From assembly GCF_018390575.1 (NCBI RefSeq), contig NZ_JAHBCJ010000007.1, positions 162,799-226,798 of the forward strand: a stretch of 64,000 nt of DNA. The letters are read 5' to 3'. The position numbers and the translations under genes were made by a program. The notes below the pieces were generated by a model. The model saw nothing but the letters and a program-made list of their open reading frames with translations. It was not told where the DNA came from and searched no databases. This DNA is from Bhargavaea massiliensis (GTDB taxonomy: Bacteria > Bacillota > Bacilli > Bacillales_A > Planococcaceae). Positions within the stretch are counted from its first letter, which is position 1. Every line of letters starts with the position of its first letter. Shown here piece after piece: positions 16,075-23,741 of this stretch.

Positions 16075-16126
16075 AAAAAGAGCCACCATTGTTATCCGGT
16101 TTCCGGATGAAATGGCGGCTCTTTTT
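16075..16126. terminator. Intrinsic terminator
   Basis: AAAAAGAGCC-CCATT pairs with AATGG-GGCTCTTTTT; the loop itself holds a small ATCCGG/CCGGAT hairpin. It ends the YpfJ-type gene. Confidence 0.85.
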
Positions 16127-16150
16127 ATATGGAAACACCAGAAAGTCACG

Positions 16151-16420
16151 TTATAGTCCCTTCTTTGTGTCCAACAGTTTCAAGATTCTTTTCAGATTGA
16201 CTGAGAATATTGCATGATCCGCAGATTTATGACCGACACGGGCATTTTCATCTTCAGAGGCTCGCAATTGCTCCACGTCATCAGCAACGATTTCTTTCAG
16301 GCGGTTCAGCCGTTCCTTGACCTTAGGGACATTCGGAAGGGTTTCCTCCTGTTCGATGACGTCGATCAGTTGGTGACAATAGTCCAGCTCATCGTCAGTA
16401 CATCGGACAGGTTCCTATAT
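16151..16420 (-). pseudogene. IS1182-type transposase remnant
   Basis: Reading the minus strand, one frame gives TDDELDYCHQLIDVIEQEET, LPNVPKVKERLNRLKEIV, then SEDENARVGHKSADH, a pattern I associate with the middle of IS1182-family transposases. It then jumps to FSVNLKRILKLLDTKKGL and a stop, resembling the extreme C terminus. The catalytic core between these parts is missing, as are most of the N terminus and any terminal inverted repeat, so this is a deleted remnant. A palindromic repeat lies directly upstream on the same side, suggesting this gap has collected mobile DNA. Confidence 0.6.
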
Positions 16421-16435
16421 ATCTTGAGATATTTA

Positions 16436-16566
16436 TTGATTGAAGCGGAGGGTGCTTGACTCCTTGTCGGGAAAAGTGGGCCAGGCGAGACCCCGCAGGA
16501 CCCCGCAGAGGTCTGAGGAGGCTCGCGGACCGCCCGCGGAAAGCAAGCACCCGCAGCGGAAATCAA
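16436..16566. repeat. Palindromic intergenic repeat element, copy 1
   Basis: A GC-rich element bounded by TTGATT (16436-16441) and AATCAA (16561-16566). Internal arms GGTGCTTG and CAAGCACC pair, and the core carries CGGGAAAAG, GGCGAGACCCCGCAGGA, GGAGGCTCG and CCGCCCGCGGAAAGC. The core motifs recur in the element at 42.5 kb. Very similar intergenic blocks are common in Bacillaceae and Planococcaceae chromosomes. There is no coding potential of note. Confidence 0.75.
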
Positions 16567-16579
16567 CCGGATGCTATAG

Positions 16580-16609
16580 AAAGGAGCCGCCACGCTGAAT
16601 GACGGCTCT
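16580..16609 (-). terminator. Probable terminator of dtpT
   Basis: On the minus strand GAGCCGTCA pairs with TGGCGGCTC around ATTCAGCG (one G:T pair) and is followed by CTTTCT. Confidence 0.65.
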
Positions 16610-16660
16610 TACTTCGGACTTTTTCAGCGGTCCCGCCACAATGGCCGGACATCTTTCGCA

Positions 16661-18145
16661 TTAGTCTTTGATGAATCGGACGATTTTCGGAGCAACGAGG
16701 AAAAGGATGATCCCGAGGACAATCGACAGTCCTCCGATGGTTCCGAAGTAAAGGGTTTCCGTTTCCGGTGTGTTCAGCTTGACGATCTGGGCGTTGATCG
16801 CCTGTGCTGCTGCGTTTGACAGGAACCAGAGGCTCATCGTCTGTGCGGAAAATGCCGCAGGCGCCAGGCGCGTGGTAGCGGCAAGGCCGACAGGCGACAG
16901 GCAAAGCTCACCAAGGACAACAAGGAAGTAGCTCAATACAAGCCACATCGGGTTGACGAGCGCGTCTCCACCGCCGAGCATGCCCGGAAGCAGGATTACG
17001 AGGAACGACAGGCCCGCAAACAGGAGTCCGAATGAGAACTTACGCGGAATCGATGGGTTCCGGTCACCCAGACGTGTCCACATCCAGGCAAACACCGGTG
17101 CCAGGACGATGATGAACAGCGGGTTTAGCGACTGGAACCAAGCCGGCGAAATCTCGAAGCCGAATGCGTGAAGGTCTGTCCGCTTATCCGCGTACCGCGC
17201 GAGGATCGTCGAGCCCTGTTCCTGGATGGCCCAGAACATCACCGACGCGATGAACAGCGGGATATAGGCGATCAGCCGTGACTGCTCTGTCGGTGTCGTC
17301 TTCGGACTGCGGTACATGACGATGAAGTAAAGAGTCGGAATCAGGATCCCGAGCACACCTACAAGCGCGATGACACCTTCGATTGTGACCCAGCCCTGCG
17401 GAATCATCACAGCCAATACAACTGCGATAACCACCAGGCCGATGATCGTGTATTTGATCCAATTTTTCTTTTCTTTAGAAGAAAGCGGGTTCGGCACCTG
17501 TGTGCCGGCAAGACCGAGATTTTTCTTTTTTGTCATGACAAACATGACCAGTCCGATAAACATCCCGACAGCTGCTACGGCAAATCCGAGGTGGAAGCTC
17601 GTTTTCATGAGTTCCCCGACGATGAGCGGTGCAAGGAAACCGCCCAGGTTGATCCCCATGTAGAAGATGGAGAAGCCTGCGTCAAGGCGGTGGTCATCCT
17701 TCGGATAAATCTCCCCGACAACACTCGATACGTTCGGTTTCAGGAGACCCGTACCGATGACAATCAGCACCATCGAGACGAAGAACAGAGCGATATTTCC
17801 CGGAATGGCAAGGGCGATATGACCGAGCATGATAAGGACTCCGCCATAAAATACGGCTTTTGATGTACCGAAGACCCGGTCGGCAAGCCAGCCGCCAATA
17901 ATACCGGACATGTAGACGAGCGATCCGTAGATCGACATGATCGAAAGGGCAAGCGGTTCACTCAGGCCAAGGCCGCCTTCCGAAACTTCGTAATACATAT
18001 AGAATACGAGGATGGCCCTCATCCCATAGTAAGAAAAGCGTTCCCAGAATTCCGTGAAGAAAAGAGTGAACAGTCCTTTCGGGTGTCCGAAGAACCCTTT
18101 TTGAGGGACACTCTCCACAATTTCACGGTGCGATAGACGCGACAT
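16661..18145 (-). CDS. Proton-dependent oligopeptide (POT/PTR) MFS transporter, DtpT-like
   Basis: A 494-residue protein with about 14 membrane segments, as in bacterial di-/tripeptide symporters. The N-terminal signature is LFFTEFWERFSYYGMRAILV (the ExxERFxYY motif that couples protons and peptide). The second PTR2 signature region FSIFYMGINLGGFLAPLIVG follows, and WFQSLNPLFIIVLAPVFA lies in the C-terminal half. It imports di- and tripeptides with protons. The start ATG has AAGGAGG nine bases upstream. Its promoter lies in an AT-rich 350-base gap. It is monocistronic. Confidence 0.95.
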   Translation of the reverse strand: MSRLSHREIVESVPQKGFFGHPKGLFTLFFTEFWERFSYYGMRAILVFYMYYEVSEGGLGLSEPLALSIMSIYGSLVYMSGIIGGWLADRVFGTSKAVFYGGVLIMLGHIALAIPGNIALFFVSMVLIVIGTGLLKPNVSSVVGEIYPKDDHRLDAGFSIFYMGINLGGFLAPLIVGELMKTSFHLGFAVAAVGMFIGLVMFVMTKKKNLGLAGTQVPNPLSSKEKKNWIKYTIIGLVVIAVVLAVMIPQGWVTIEGVIALVGVLGILIPTLYFIVMYRSPKTTPTEQSRLIAYIPLFIASVMFWAIQEQGSTILARYADKRTDLHAFGFEISPAWFQSLNPLFIIVLAPVFAWMWTRLGDRNPSIPRKFSFGLLFAGLSFLVILLPGMLGGGDALVNPMWLVLSYFLVVLGELCLSPVGLAATTRLAPAAFSAQTMSLWFLSNAAAQAINAQIVKLNTPETETLYFGTIGGLSIVLGIILFLVAPKIVRFIKD

Positions 18146-18177
18146 ATTGTGCTACCTCCTTAATTGTAGACCATATT

Positions 18178-18206
18178 ATACTACTCCCCGCATTTTCAAT
18201 TGTCAA
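18178..18206 (-). promoter_or_regulatory. Promoter of the DtpT-like gene
   Basis: On the minus strand TTGACA (18201-18206), a 17-base spacer and TAGTAT (18178-18183). TATAAT a few bases further in is an alternative -10. Of the rest of the 18146-18559 gap, 18207-18467 is AT-rich and shows no gene. Confidence 0.65.
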
Positions 18207-18467
18207 AAATAATTTATTCCAATAAATATGAGAGAATTAAAGGGGATTCTGAATAGAATAATTATACTTGAATAATTAAAACACAAAATCAGCCCTATTA
18301 TTAATAATAAATATCCTTATGAATCCGTAAGATGAAGCAGTCGTCAACATCTGCTGCAGCCAGGCGGCTTTACCTTTCTCCCGGAAATCCCCTTTGCTCC
18401 GTTAAATATGGCTTTTAGAGATGGGCGTGCCGCTGATAGAAGTGATTGGTGGATAAACGAGTAATCA

Positions 18468-18496
18468 TTGACGAATTAAAACCTATTTCATATGAT
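18468..18496 (+). promoter_or_regulatory. Promoter of the ATP-grasp ligase gene
   Basis: TTGACG (18468-18473), a 17-base spacer, then TATGAT (18491-18496): a near-consensus sigma-A promoter 64 bases before the start codon. Confidence 0.75.
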
Positions 18497-18559
18497 TGAG
18501 TGGAATTTAAAGCGTCGGCAGCTAGCAGAAGAGCGGATCGGCGTGAGAGGGGTCCATTA

Positions 18560-19780
18560 ATGAAAAGCAAGTCTGAATCAACCATTCAATTCATCCCGGT
18601 CATCGTAGGAGGCAACAGGGGTGCATACAGCCTGGCGCGTGCATTTTACGAAGCCTACCATGTGAAGACGAATGTGATTAGCCCCATGATCATCGGGCCA
18701 ATAAAAAATTCCAAGATTCTAAAAAACTATGTACAACCGGAAATCAGCCAGCCCGATCGTTTTTTTGAAACGATCGGAAAAATCGACCGGGACTTTCCAG
18801 GAATGAAGAAAATTATCCTTGGTGCGGATGACCGCTACGCCGAGATGCTTGTCCATCTTCAGCACAACTTTCCGGAGCATTGGATTGTTCCGTACGTCTC
18901 CGAAGAAGTATTTGAACGGGCAACCAATAAGGAAAGTTTTTACGCGGCGTGTGAAAGAGCCGGCGTGCCTTACCCGAAGACATTGGTGATTACGGAATTC
19001 GAAGAGAAGTTGCCCTTCGAGTTCCCGATTGTGATGAAGCCTGCTGACTCGCCGTCCTACCAGGCGCTCTATTTTGCAGGAAAAGAAAAAGTGTTTTTTG
19101 CGAAATCCGAAGACGAGTATCGCCGATTCTACCGGATGATGAGAGAAGGCGGCTACCAGAAGCCGATTGTGCTGCAGGAATATATACCCGGTGATGACCG
19201 GTCGCTTGCCGTGGTAACGGCATATACCTCTCCTGAAGATCGGGAAGTCAAGCTGATCGTGTTCGGTCAAATCCTGCTGGAAGACCACACTCCTTCAGGC
19301 ATCGGCAATCACCTCGCCATCCTTGCAAGGCCGGAAGACAGCGTCGCGGAAGACGTGCGGAAACTGATCGCCGAAACTGAGTTCACCGGATTCTCGAACT
19401 TCGACCTGAAATATGATGAGAGAACAGGCAAGTACGTGTTCTTCGAACTGAATGGCAGGCTCGGTGTCAGCAATTACTACGTCACAGCAGCCGGGCATAA
19501 CCCGGCGACCTATTATGTCGATGACCGGATCAGAAAGCTGAACCTCGGCGCGGTCGTGAACAAAGAGGAAGCGCTTTTCAATGTCGTACCGAAACGTCTA
19601 CTCCTGAAGCAGATCAAGTCGGCGAAGCTCCGTTCGAAAGTGAAAATGCTTTACAGGCGGGGGCGGGCGTTTCATCCGCTAAAGGCGGACTTTGAGACCA
19701 ATCTAAAGCGCAGGGCGGTCGTCTGGGCCTCCACAGTGAATTACTACAGGAAGTTCCGGAAGCATCCTCCGAAAGTTTAA
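18560..19780 (+). CDS. ATP-grasp carboxylate-amine ligase related to D-aspartate ligase
   Basis: ATG at 18560 follows GAGAGGGGTCC, giving 406 residues. The N-terminal pre-ATP-grasp part (FIPVIVGGNRGAYSLARAFY, then IILGADDRYAEMLV) matches the YheC/AslA-like group that includes Enterococcus D-aspartate ligase. The ATP-grasp core includes FEFPIVMKPADSP, VLQEYIPGDDRSLAVV, and FELNGRLGVSNYYVTAAG with the Mg-binding Glu/Asn. A basic C-terminal extension follows. Such enzymes join an amino acid to a carboxylate using ATP; Aslfm adds D-Asp to the lysine side chain of peptidoglycan precursors. An Asp/Glu racemase lies 3 kb downstream, and A4alpha cross-bridges with D-Asp or D-Glu are common in this family, so a cell-wall role is plausible inference. 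Confidence 0.85.
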   Translation: MKSKSESTIQFIPVIVGGNRGAYSLARAFYEAYHVKTNVISPMIIGPIKNSKILKNYVQPEISQPDRFFETIGKIDRDFPGMKKIILGADDRYAEMLVHLQHNFPEHWIVPYVSEEVFERATNKESFYAACERAGVPYPKTLVITEFEEKLPFEFPIVMKPADSPSYQALYFAGKEKVFFAKSEDEYRRFYRMMREGGYQKPIVLQEYIPGDDRSLAVVTAYTSPEDREVKLIVFGQILLEDHTPSGIGNHLAILARPEDSVAEDVRKLIAETEFTGFSNFDLKYDERTGKYVFFELNGRLGVSNYYVTAAGHNPATYYVDDRIRKLNLGAVVNKEEALFNVVPKRLLLKQIKSAKLRSKVKMLYRRGRAFHPLKADFETNLKRRAVVWASTVNYYRKFRKHPPKV

Positions 19781-19818
19781 AACACTGCCGAAGTCACACC
19801 ACCCTACCCGGCCAATTC

Positions 19819-19858
19819 AAGCGGCCTCAGTCCTGTATCTATAGGACTGGGGCCGCTT
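19819..19858. terminator. Intrinsic terminator
   Basis: AAGCGGCCTCAGTCCT pairs with AGGACTGGGGCCGCTT around GTATCTAT (one C/G mismatch position). It ends the ligase gene; the downstream T-run is weak. Confidence 0.75.
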
Positions 19859-20028
19859 AGCTGTTTTCAGGGCAACCCCGCTTTGGTCATACATAGCATG
19901 ATACCGCTTTTCCGCCTGATTTGGGGTCGCCTGCTGACTGCTCTTGATTGAAGGCCCCAACTGATGTTATTACCCAAATGCAGCGGGGTATAGTTCACCA
20001 TACGGCCGAGGTAACGGAGGGAATAGAG

Positions 20029-21093
20029 TTGAATAAAATCTTCACAATCGTTTCTTTCATTGGTGTCCCGCTCGTAGTAGCGGGCTCTTTCCTGCACTGG
20101 ACCAGTCTGGTGATGTTCATTCTTTGCTGTGTGAGCATCATCGGCCTGTCGGCGATCATGGGGAGGGCGACGGAATCGCTCGCCATCATTTCGGGACCGC
20201 GGATCGGCGGGCTGCTGAATGCGACGTTCGGGAATGCGGTCGAGCTGATCATTTCGATCTTTGCGCTCAAGGCGGGACTGATCGGCATTGTGCTGGCTTC
20301 CCTCACCGGTTCGGTGATTGGGAACCTGCTTCTTGTGCTCGGGCTGTCATTTTTCCTCGGCGGGCTTAAGCATAAGCGGCAGAACTTCAGTTTGCGGGAT
20401 GCCCGCTATAATGCCGGGCTCCTGATTTTTGCCATCATTGTTGCGTTCGTCATCCCGGAGATTTTCTCCCAGGGGATGGATGACCGGGGCACCATCAGCC
20501 TGAGTGTCGGGATCTCGGTGATCATGATCCTCCTTTACTTGGCGGGTCTGTTCTTTAAGTTGGTCACCCACCGCGGGTTCTTCACGGGTTCCGACAAAGA
20601 AAGTGGCGGCAAGCCGGAAGAAGAGGAAGAAGCGGAATGGTCAAAGGGCAAGGCGATCCTCGTTCTGCTGATGGCAACCGCCGCAGTGGCATTTGTCTCC
20701 GAAAACCTTGTACATACATTCGAGGATATCGGAGAGCGCTTTGGCTGGTCGGAGCTCTTTATTGGGGTCATCATCGTTGCCATCGTCGGAAATGCTGCGG
20801 AGCATGCCTCTGCCCTGATCCTGGCTGTCAAGGACAAGATGGATGTATCCGTCGAGATTGCCGTCGGTTCGACACTCCAGGTCGCGATGTTCGTAGCACC
20901 TGCCCTTGTTCTCGTCTCGCTGATGATGCCGGTCCAGATGCCGCTGGTGTTCACTGTTGCGGAATTGGTTGCGATGATTACGGCAGCACTTCTTACGGTC
21001 GTCATCACGCTGGATGGGGAGTCAAACTGGTTCGAGGGGCTGACCCTGCTTGCCGCCTATCTGATCATGGGCATCGGGTTCTTCTTCCTTTGA
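20029..21093 (+). CDS. Calcium/proton exchanger (ChaA/CAX family)
   Basis: TTG at 20029 follows GGAGGGAATAGAG, giving 354 residues. Two CaCA repeats are visible: LLNATFGNAVELIISIFALK near residue 65 and VGNAAEHASALILAVKDKMD near residue 255. Each contains the acidic residue in a GN(A)xE(L/H) motif that binds the cation. About 11 membrane segments flank a central acidic loop (ESGGKPEEEEEAEWSKGK), which is usual for microbial CAX proteins. It exports Ca2+ in exchange for protons; B. subtilis YfkE/ChaA is the close model. Weak pairing (TTGGGG with CCCCAA) in the 170-base leader does not match a known riboswitch. Confidence 0.93.
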   Translation: MNKIFTIVSFIGVPLVVAGSFLHWTSLVMFILCCVSIIGLSAIMGRATESLAIISGPRIGGLLNATFGNAVELIISIFALKAGLIGIVLASLTGSVIGNLLLVLGLSFFLGGLKHKRQNFSLRDARYNAGLLIFAIIVAFVIPEIFSQGMDDRGTISLSVGISVIMILLYLAGLFFKLVTHRGFFTGSDKESGGKPEEEEEAEWSKGKAILVLLMATAAVAFVSENLVHTFEDIGERFGWSELFIGVIIVAIVGNAAEHASALILAVKDKMDVSVEIAVGSTLQVAMFVAPALVLVSLMMPVQMPLVFTVAELVAMITAALLTVVITLDGESNWFEGLTLLAAYLIMGIGFFFL

Positions 21094-21177
21094 CCGATGG
21101 AACAAATCCGGTTTCGTTTTCGTCCAATCGGGGAATTATGAAATCGGTATCATCATGAGCAAGGAGAAGAATGCACC

Positions 21178-21333
21178 ATGAGAGAATTGCAAGAAGGTCC
21201 GATGGATGAGAAAAAGCAGTCCATCATCGATAAACTGGTGGATGAAGGGGTTTTCAAGATTGACGGCAAGCAACTGTACGAGCTGCCTATTTATACATTG
21301 CTGAAACAATATACCGAACTGCAGGAACAATAA
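21178..21333 (+). CDS. Small FbpA-like protein (Fur-regulated basic protein A family)
   Basis: A 51-codon gene with ATG preceded by AAGGAG eleven bases away. The peptide contains KKQSIIDKLVDEGVFKIDGK followed by QLYELPIYTLLKQY, which fits the small FbpA-type proteins of Bacillales (I-x-KL-x-x-x-G-x-[FY]-K-x-x-x-x-x-LYELx). The B. subtilis FbpA-C proteins are Fur-controlled helpers of an sRNA iron-sparing response. No convincing Fur box is seen here, so regulation by iron is not shown. A second in-frame ATG at 21202 is possible. Confidence 0.65.
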   Translation: MRELQEGPMDEKKQSIIDKLVDEGVFKIDGKQLYELPIYTLLKQYTELQEQ

Positions 21334-21338
21334 TCATT

Positions 21339-21367
21339 GCCGGACGGCCATCAGCCGGCCGGCTTTT
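21339..21367 (+). terminator. Short intrinsic terminator
   Basis: GCCGG-GGC pairs with GCC-CCGGC around CATCA, followed by TTTTGTT, just after the small FbpA-like gene. Confidence 0.65.
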
Positions 21368-21384
21368 GTTATGGAGGGATGAGG

Positions 21385-22845
21385 ATGCACAACGAACGAC
21401 TGGAACGCATCCGGGACAAATGGCTGGATGAGGCAAGCATCCGGGAGATGCAGGTAAAGATGGAGAAAGGGGAGGTCACGGCCGAGGAACTGACGATTAT
21501 GTATCTGTCCCGGATTTCGGAATATGGCCAAAATGTCAATGCCGTCCTCGAAGTGAACCCTGACGCACTCCAGATCGCCAAGAAGCTTGACTATGAGCGA
21601 AAGATGAAGGGCGTCCGTTCGCCGCTCCACGGCATCCCGATCCTGCTAAAGGATAATATGGACACCGGGGATAAGATGCACACCAGCTGCGGGTCGCTTG
21701 CCCTAGCAAACCATTACGCGGCGGAAGATGCCTTCCTCGTCAAGAAGCTGAGGGAAGCGGGGGCGGTCATTCTCGGTAAAGCGAACATGACCGAATGGGC
21801 CAACTTCATGTCCGACAAAATGACGAACGGCTACAGCTCAAGGGGCGGACAGGTCAAAAACCCTTACGGCCAGTTTGACTGCGGGGGCTCAAGCTCGGGA
21901 TCGGCCGTGGCCGTTGCTGCAAATCTGGCGGCAGCATCGATCGGTACCGAAACAACCGGATCCATCATCGAACCGGCCGTGCAAAACAGCCTTGTCGGAA
22001 TCAAGCCGACTGTCGGCGCCATCAGCCGGACGGGGCTCATTCCGCTATCCATCACGCAAGACATTGCCGGCCCGCTTGCCCGGACCGTGGAAGACGCGCT
22101 GCTTGTATTCCGTGAAATGATCGGTGAGGATCCGGCAGACCCCGTCACTTCCCTGAGTAGTGTATGGGAGGGGCGCGACTGGGAAGCCTGCCTTGACCCA
22201 GACGCGCTAACGGGAACACGGATCGGTGTCGCCCGCAACATTTTCGAAAATGAAGCCGACAGTGAGATTCAGGAAGTGTTCGACCAAAAGCTGGAAGTCC
22301 TAAAAGCGTGCGGTGCGGAAATCATCGAGGACATCGATCTCGGCGTTATGGAAGATGACCTGGGCTACGATGTGCTCATGCACGAATTCAAGGCGGCTGT
22401 GAACGCCTACTTGGGCAGGACGCCTGCAAGCAATCCGATCCGGACCCTATCCGACGTGATTGAATTCAACAGCCGGCATCCGGAGGAAACGCTGAAGTAC
22501 GGCCAGAACATGCTGGAGCAGTCGGACCGGACTTCGGGGACATTGACGGAACGGGCCTACTTGGAAGCGCTTGAGCGGAACCGGCATCTGTCATCCGAGG
22601 TGGCACTGGAACGGGCATTCCGGGAACATGACATCAGCGCGCTTGTCTTTCCCCACTACCACGGGCTCAGCTTTGGCGCCGCAGCCGGATATCCTGGCGT
22701 TGCGGTTCCGGCAGGAAAGACGGAGGAAGGCGAGCCATTCGGCATCGCTTTCTATGGCAGGGCGTTTGCAGAACCGCTCTTGATCAGTTTTGCCTATGCC
22801 TTTGAGCAACGGGAACACGGGCGGATCAAGCCACCGAATGAGTGA
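21385..22845 (+). CDS. Amidase (amidase signature family)
   Basis: ATG at 21385 follows GGAGGGATGAGG, giving 486 residues. The amidase signature triad is present: Lys in PILLKDNMDTGDKMHTSCGS, and the Gly/Ser-rich GGSSSGSAVAVAANLAA with cis-Ser and nucleophilic Ser in GTETTGSI. The N terminus (ASIREMQVKMEKGEVTAEEL) and C-terminal GLSFGAAAGYPGVAVPAG resemble the AtzE/YtoA-like group rather than GatA. It hydrolyses an amide bond of unknown substrate in the cytoplasm; no signal peptide is seen. It precedes the racemase gene with an 80-base gap holding a separate TATAAT. Confidence 0.9.
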   Translation: MHNERLERIRDKWLDEASIREMQVKMEKGEVTAEELTIMYLSRISEYGQNVNAVLEVNPDALQIAKKLDYERKMKGVRSPLHGIPILLKDNMDTGDKMHTSCGSLALANHYAAEDAFLVKKLREAGAVILGKANMTEWANFMSDKMTNGYSSRGGQVKNPYGQFDCGGSSSGSAVAVAANLAAASIGTETTGSIIEPAVQNSLVGIKPTVGAISRTGLIPLSITQDIAGPLARTVEDALLVFREMIGEDPADPVTSLSSVWEGRDWEACLDPDALTGTRIGVARNIFENEADSEIQEVFDQKLEVLKACGAEIIEDIDLGVMEDDLGYDVLMHEFKAAVNAYLGRTPASNPIRTLSDVIEFNSRHPEETLKYGQNMLEQSDRTSGTLTERAYLEALERNRHLSSEVALERAFREHDISALVFPHYHGLSFGAAAGYPGVAVPAGKTEEGEPFGIAFYGRAFAEPLLISFAYAFEQREHGRIKPPNE

Positions 22846-22924
22846 TGGCATTTCTATCGGAACGAATGCCTTCTGTGATATAATTTACACCCATAAACTG
22901 ATAGACAGCAAAGGATTGGACAAC

Positions 22925-23632
22925 ATGGAGAAGAAAACACTTGGAATCCTGGGAGGAGTCGGACCGCTCGCCACTATGTATATCGGGGAGATGATAGTCC
23001 GGCATACGGATGCCGATCGTGATCAGGATCACGTGGACATGGTGATTACAAATAATACCGCCATTCCTGACCGTACAGCCTTCATCATCGATCCGGAAAT
23101 GACTGACCCGGTTCCTTTTATTGTACGCGATACAGAGAGACTTGCTGCGGCCGGAGCGGATATGATTGCTATCCCATGCAATACCGCCCACACATTCTAT
23201 CGGGAAATCGCAGCTGTTTCACCGGTGCCGGTTCTGAATATGATTGAAGAAACGATAAAACGTGCCGCTGAAGAGGGAGCCGAGACGCTAGGTATCCTGG
23301 CAACAGACGGAACGATCATCAGCCGGGTTTACCAGGATGCGTGTGAATCCAAAGGAATCATGCCAGTATTGCCGGATGCAGATATTCAGGAAGCCGTCAT
23401 GTCAATAATTTATGATTATGTAAAGGCTGGACGCCCGGCAGACCCTGCTTTGTGGGCGAAGGTGGAAGAGAATATGAAGGAAAAAGGCTGTGACAAGATC
23501 GTGCTTGGCTGCACCGAATTGTCGATTGTAAAAAAGGAGCTGTCGTTGAATGAACATTACATCGATTCGCTTCTCGTCCTTGCAGAAAAGGGCATACTGG
23601 CATGCGGCCACAGTCTCAGAAAGCATAAATAA
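22925..23632 (+). CDS. Aspartate/glutamate racemase family protein
   Basis: ATG at 22925 follows AAAGGATTGGACAAC, giving 235 residues. The N terminus KTLGILGGVGPLATMYIGEM is typical of RacX/YgeA aspartate racemases. The two catalytic cysteines lie in MIAIPCNTAHTF and IVLGCTELSIV, the expected pair for PLP-independent two-base racemization. The likely reaction is L-Asp to D-Asp, though broad-spectrum racemases share this motif set. D-Asp could supply the ATP-grasp ligase encoded 3 kb upstream; this link is inference, because the two genes are not in one operon. A terminator follows directly. Confidence 0.92.
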   Translation: MEKKTLGILGGVGPLATMYIGEMIVRHTDADRDQDHVDMVITNNTAIPDRTAFIIDPEMTDPVPFIVRDTERLAAAGADMIAIPCNTAHTFYREIAAVSPVPVLNMIEETIKRAAEEGAETLGILATDGTIISRVYQDACESKGIMPVLPDADIQEAVMSIIYDYVKAGRPADPALWAKVEENMKEKGCDKIVLGCTELSIVKKELSLNEHYIDSLLVLAEKGILACGHSLRKHK

Positions 23633-23639
23633 AGATCAT

Positions 23640-23673
23640 GCGGATGGTAAACGTTCTCTGCCATCCGTTTTGT
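23640..23673 (+). terminator. Intrinsic terminator
   Basis: CGGATGG pairs with CCATCCG around a 13-base loop, followed by TTTTGT; ends the racemase gene. Confidence 0.75.
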
Positions 23674-23741
23674 ATATCGTTGATTAATCCGGAGAAACAC
23701 TGGAATGGAGAAAAATATTGTTGTGAAACGGGGAATGGAAG

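Noticed and set aside
16580..16609. Possible target-site duplication between the two GAGCCGCCA-type hairpins flanking the IS remnant (16075-16126 and 16580-16609)
   Set aside because: The hairpins share only the stem core and differ elsewhere; no exact direct repeat flanks the remnant.
18146..18230. CodY box near the DtpT-like gene
   Set aside because: The best stretch matches only about 10 of 15 positions of the CodY consensus in an AT-rich region, which is expected by chance.
19861..20028. yybP-ykoY-type manganese riboswitch before the Ca2+/H+ exchanger
   Set aside because: The conserved loop sequences of that riboswitch are missing; only weak pairing is seen.
21094..21177. Fur box before the FbpA-like small gene
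   Set aside because: No stretch comes close to the Fur 7-1-7 consensus.
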